Source of the DNA: Haloarcula sebkhae
GTDB lineage: Archaea; Halobacteriota; Halobacteria; Halobacteriales; Haloarculaceae
Direction of reading: 5' to 3'
Assembly (NCBI RefSeq): GCF_014647415.1
Contig: NZ_BMPD01000010.1
Span: 62,001-126,000 of the forward strand
DNA: 64,000 nucleotides
Made by a program: the position numbers and the translations under genes. Positions 61,365 to 64,000 of the stretch are shown here, piece after piece (the first letter of the stretch is position 1; every line of letters begins with the position of its first letter). The notes beneath the pieces were generated by a model that made no database searches, was not told the origin of the DNA, and saw only the letters and a program-made list of their open reading frames with translations.

Positions 61365-64000
61365 TTAGGATGCTGGCACAGTTGCTGTCGAACGTGGATT
61401 CGAAACCTGACCGGTTTCGTTGCCGTCAGCAGTGTGAGTCTTAATACTACCCCTGCGTATGCGTTCAACCGCCTTGTCAGCGGCACTCGCAGTCAGATTT
61501 CGGTAAGGTGGCGCTGCGTCAGCAACAATATCAGCTGCCGCCGCTTCAATGTCTGCCATGGATCTATTGCTGTCTTCGGCTATCACCGCTGTCGTCAAGT
61601 TGCGGTAGATAACCTGCGAAAGTGTTGTCTGTAGCGTCGCATTGTCTACAGAGCCAGTACTTGCTAATACGGTCGAGGCTGATACAGAGCCGTTTATTAC
61701 CGGCCCTTCTTCACCTGTGCTGTTAGACGCGGTACTGTTTAGTTGATACAGCTTAATCCCCTTGTAAAGCTCTGTTTTCGACGGATTTGGACCAACATAC
61801 GAGGGGAGCGTACTCCTATTCTCCACAAACACGAAGTAGCCCTGATACGGACTTGCATCGGGCACAGTTCCGCTTGAAGCGCTTTGGAACCGGTATGTAC
61901 CCTCAAAGCTGGTAGCTTGCCCCGGCTGACTGCTTGGAGCCGTCATCGGTGCAGTTGCCAGAGTCGGTTTAACCGTACCGGCGTCAAAGGCTAAATCAAT
62001 CCGATTGTACGTTGGTGCACCGACAAAGTTCCAGCCCTCAACAAGGGCTGTCTGGGCTGGTGCATTTGGTGAGTCCGTCCCAACATGGTGGGTGATGGTC
62101 ATCCGACCATCGCTCTCTGCAACTACTGCTATACCCTGCAGCGGAGCGACCCGGTCATCTCCGGACAACATTTTCCAAGTTTGTGTATTCGCGTCGAACC
62201 CGTAGACTGCACCCTCAAAGCCGCCACTAAATAGATCAGCGACAGTCTGGTCAGTCGGCCCCGGCACACTCACACTGTAGACCTCGTCTGCTGCCAGCGT
62301 GAGATCAATGCCAAAGCGACTCGGGTCTGTCGTGTTAACGGCTTCCGGCGGAGCCGTAAGGAATGGTTCATAGACCACGTCACCGCTAACGAAGGAACGG
62401 TTGCCCGCTCGCTCCCCGTGATAGTTCATTGTTGCTCGGAGTGTCGTGTCAAGCCCGCTTCCGAGCGAAGTGTTGGATTCCGAAAGATCGTTGTGATGGA
62501 TTTCGACTGCTGGTACATCCGCACGGTCGACCCAGACACCGTACTCTGCATCGATGTCATTCCGGGCAATCTCACCACCAGTGTTAGTCCCTTCAACATA
62601 GACTCCTTCGGAGAGGTTCCAGATGTCGTTGTCTACTACCGTTGCGTTTGTCACGAACGCCTCTAACTGGATACCAACAGTGTTTGATGCCGATTCATCC
62701 ATATCGTGAATCTCATTCTCGCGGAACTGGATATTGTCCGTCTCGAAGGTCGTGAGGCCAGCCCCGCTGTCGGTGATTTCGTTGCGCTCGACGACCGTAT
62801 CGGAGGACGTGTACACATCCACGCCAGAGTCTTGCCCCGAAATAGTCGCGTTAGACACGTGTGCGCTGTCGGCTTCACCAACAGTGACGCCAATGGCCAG
62901 CAGACTTGCTCCGTTTGTGATATTCACGTCACGGACGACCGCGTTGTGCGCGGTTGATCCAGCGCCACCGATAAGGACACCATGTGCGGCGCCACTAACC
63001 GAAACATCCTGAATCGTCGCATTCATTCGTTCCACAGCGATGCCGTCAGGGGCGGCTCCCTTGGCAGTGACATCAAGTTGCTCAACAGTCACATTTGGCG
63101 CGTCCACATGAACAACGGGGTCGTAGAACCCAGGTATGTTCGCCTCAATAGTCGGTCGCGCCGCCGCATCATGGGCGGTTAGTGTCATGCCAGGTGTCGT
63201 GACTTCAATGGGCTTCGTATACGTTCCTGGTGCGACTTCGACAGTCGTCCCAGGTGGGGCCAAGTCGATTGCTCCTTGGATCGTGTCCACGTCTTCAGGG
63301 ACAACGAGTGGTTTTTCGTAGGCCGCAGTCTGTCCGCTGAGCAGTTCGACAGTCTCGTTATCGCCGTCAGCAGTAACGGAAAGACCAACACTACCAACGA
63401 TATCTCTAGACGTGTTTATTCTGATAGTTACGGCATCAGTGTCGTCTGAGACACTGTGCCATTCCCCAAACTCTCGTTCAGTCCCATTTACGGATAATGA
63501 GAGATCCGATTTTGTGAGCGTCGTCGACTCCGTTAGCGTGACGTTTAGACGGTCAAGGTCATCGGCGGCGACCTCAACGCTGAACGAGTCCCCTGGCGAG
63601 ACGTGTGCTGGCTGTGTGGAAGCAAACCAGGCCGGTGGCTTGCTGTTGACGTACATAACAGCGTTGCCCAGTATTGCGTTCGCATCATGGGACATGTGTG
63701 AGCTTCGAACTGTAGATGTGCGGCCAAGCGATGAGAGCAATACGGACTGTGTCGACTCATCAATGGCAATACCAGTGCCAGACGTATCGCTACCATCACC
63801 TACTGTTGCGAGTGTTGTCCCCTGATATCGGTCGAACCACGCGATATCACCTCGGGACTGGTTGTGAATCTGTACGCGCTCTCCAGCGCTAGCTACCCCG
63901 TCAAACAGTGGGTGGCCCGTCACTACTTCAAACGCTGGCCGGTCGTTCTGTGTCGATTGCCCAGTGACGACCGGATTCTGTGTTGCGCTTGAGAGTGCTG
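61365..64000 (-). CDS. Large beta-helix surface protein (5' end outside window)
   Basis: The frame is open to the window edge; the protein has at least 878 residues and no start is seen. Repeated short turns such as VVERNEITDSGAGL, IARNDIDAEYGVWV and EIHHNDLSESNTSL form a right-handed parallel beta-helix of the NosD/CASH type, in the first half of the visible part. C-terminal domains follow, with motifs like WNFVGAPTYN and GYFVFVENRS. The export signal must lie further upstream. It may bind polysaccharide; substrate unknown. Confidence 0.8.
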   Translation of the reverse strand, partial: ALSSATQNPVVTGQSTQNDRPAFEVVTGHPLFDGVASAGERVQIHNQSRGDIAWFDRYQGTTLATVGDGSDTSGTGIAIDESTQSVLLSSLGRTSTVRSSHMSHDANAILGNAVMYVNSKPPAWFASTQPAHVSPGDSFSVEVAADDLDRLNVTLTESTTLTKSDLSLSVNGTEREFGEWHSVSDDTDAVTIRINTSRDIVGSVGLSVTADGDNETVELLSGQTAAYEKPLVVPEDVDTIQGAIDLAPPGTTVEVAPGTYTKPIEVTTPGMTLTAHDAAARPTIEANIPGFYDPVVHVDAPNVTVEQLDVTAKGAAPDGIAVERMNATIQDVSVSGAAHGVLIGGAGSTAHNAVVRDVNITNGASLLAIGVTVGEADSAHVSNATISGQDSGVDVYTSSDTVVERNEITDSGAGLTTFETDNIQFRENEIHDMDESASNTVGIQLEAFVTNATVVDNDIWNLSEGVYVEGTNTGGEIARNDIDAEYGVWVDRADVPAVEIHHNDLSESNTSLGSGLDTTLRATMNYHGERAGNRSFVSGDVVYEPFLTAPPEAVNTTDPSRFGIDLTLAADEVYSVSVPGPTDQTVADLFSGGFEGAVYGFDANTQTWKMLSGDDRVAPLQGIAVVAESDGRMTITHHVGTDSPNAPAQTALVEGWNFVGAPTYNRIDLAFDAGTVKPTLATAPMTAPSSQPGQATSFEGTYRFQSASSGTVPDASPYQGYFVFVENRSTLPSYVGPNPSKTELYKGIKLYQLNSTASNSTGEEGPVINGSVSASTVLASTGSVDNATLQTTLSQVIYRNLTTAVIAEDSNRSMADIEAAAADIVADAAPPYRNLTASAADKAVERIRRGSIKTHTADGNETGQVSNPRSTATVPAS

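Overview
The window is haloarchaeal DNA. The proteins are strongly acidic, and secreted proteins carry TAT-lipobox signals or a PGF-CTERM-like tail. Many starts sit about 25-30 nt after a TATA-like box with no Shine-Dalgarno (leaderless genes). GC-rich coding blocks alternate with AT-rich islands and decayed genes. With its own Orc1-type origin, a conjugation module and a dense defence island, it looks like a megaplasmid or a plasmid-like integrated region. I cannot name the species.

Layout: (1) 1-7.7 kb: a DUF1156-type DNA methyltransferase cut by the window edge, a two-gene PIN toxin-antitoxin-like pair and a McrBC type IV restriction operon. (2) 7.9-9.7 kb: a replication origin with G-tract ORB repeats on both sides of an AT-rich segment, next to orc1/cdc6. 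(3) 10.2-22.4 kb: a co-directional, tightly overlapping conjugation operon. It encodes a VirB2-like pilin candidate, a sequon-rich surface protein, a TAT lipoprotein, a TrbL/VirB6-like membrane protein, a VirB4 ATPase, two ribbon-helix-helix-like proteins, a short HUH-type relaxase candidate and a VirD4-like coupling protein. (4) 22.4-27.8 kb: small zinc-finger genes, an OB-fold/zinc-finger protein, a duplicated noncoding repeat and a structured RNA candidate.

(5) 27.8-57.3 kb: a defence-rich island. It holds a three-gene SNF2 helicase / Cys-His-rich coiled-coil / Mrr nuclease operon that I cannot match to a named system, a PD-(D/E)XK nuclease, a CoiA-like nuclease and an orphan P-loop NTPase. 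It also holds a two-gene NdpA/KwaB-like plus membrane-protein pair, a PIN/Panacea-like pair, a short prokaryotic Argonaute with a nuclease-APAZ partner (SPARDA-like), paired winged-helix regulators and a VapBC pair. Several gene remnants lie between them, including a broken radical SAM gene with a second C-terminal fragment and truncated duplicates of small genes. One inverted-repeat element, TAACCAACA-N21/22-TGTTGGTTA, occurs three times (24.1, 36.0 and 52.0 kb). A roughly 98-bp direct repeat with a small gene lies at 32.7 and 56.7 kb.

(6) 57.7-64 kb: an SsuABC/TauABC-like ABC importer whose leaderless start is overlapped by two DtxR-like boxes, a PGF-CTERM-type surface protein and a large beta-helix surface protein that runs off the window. 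The strongest candidates for follow-up are the SNF2-zinc-Mrr operon, the archaeal short-Argonaute operon, the relaxase-bearing conjugation module and the NdpA-like/membrane pair.
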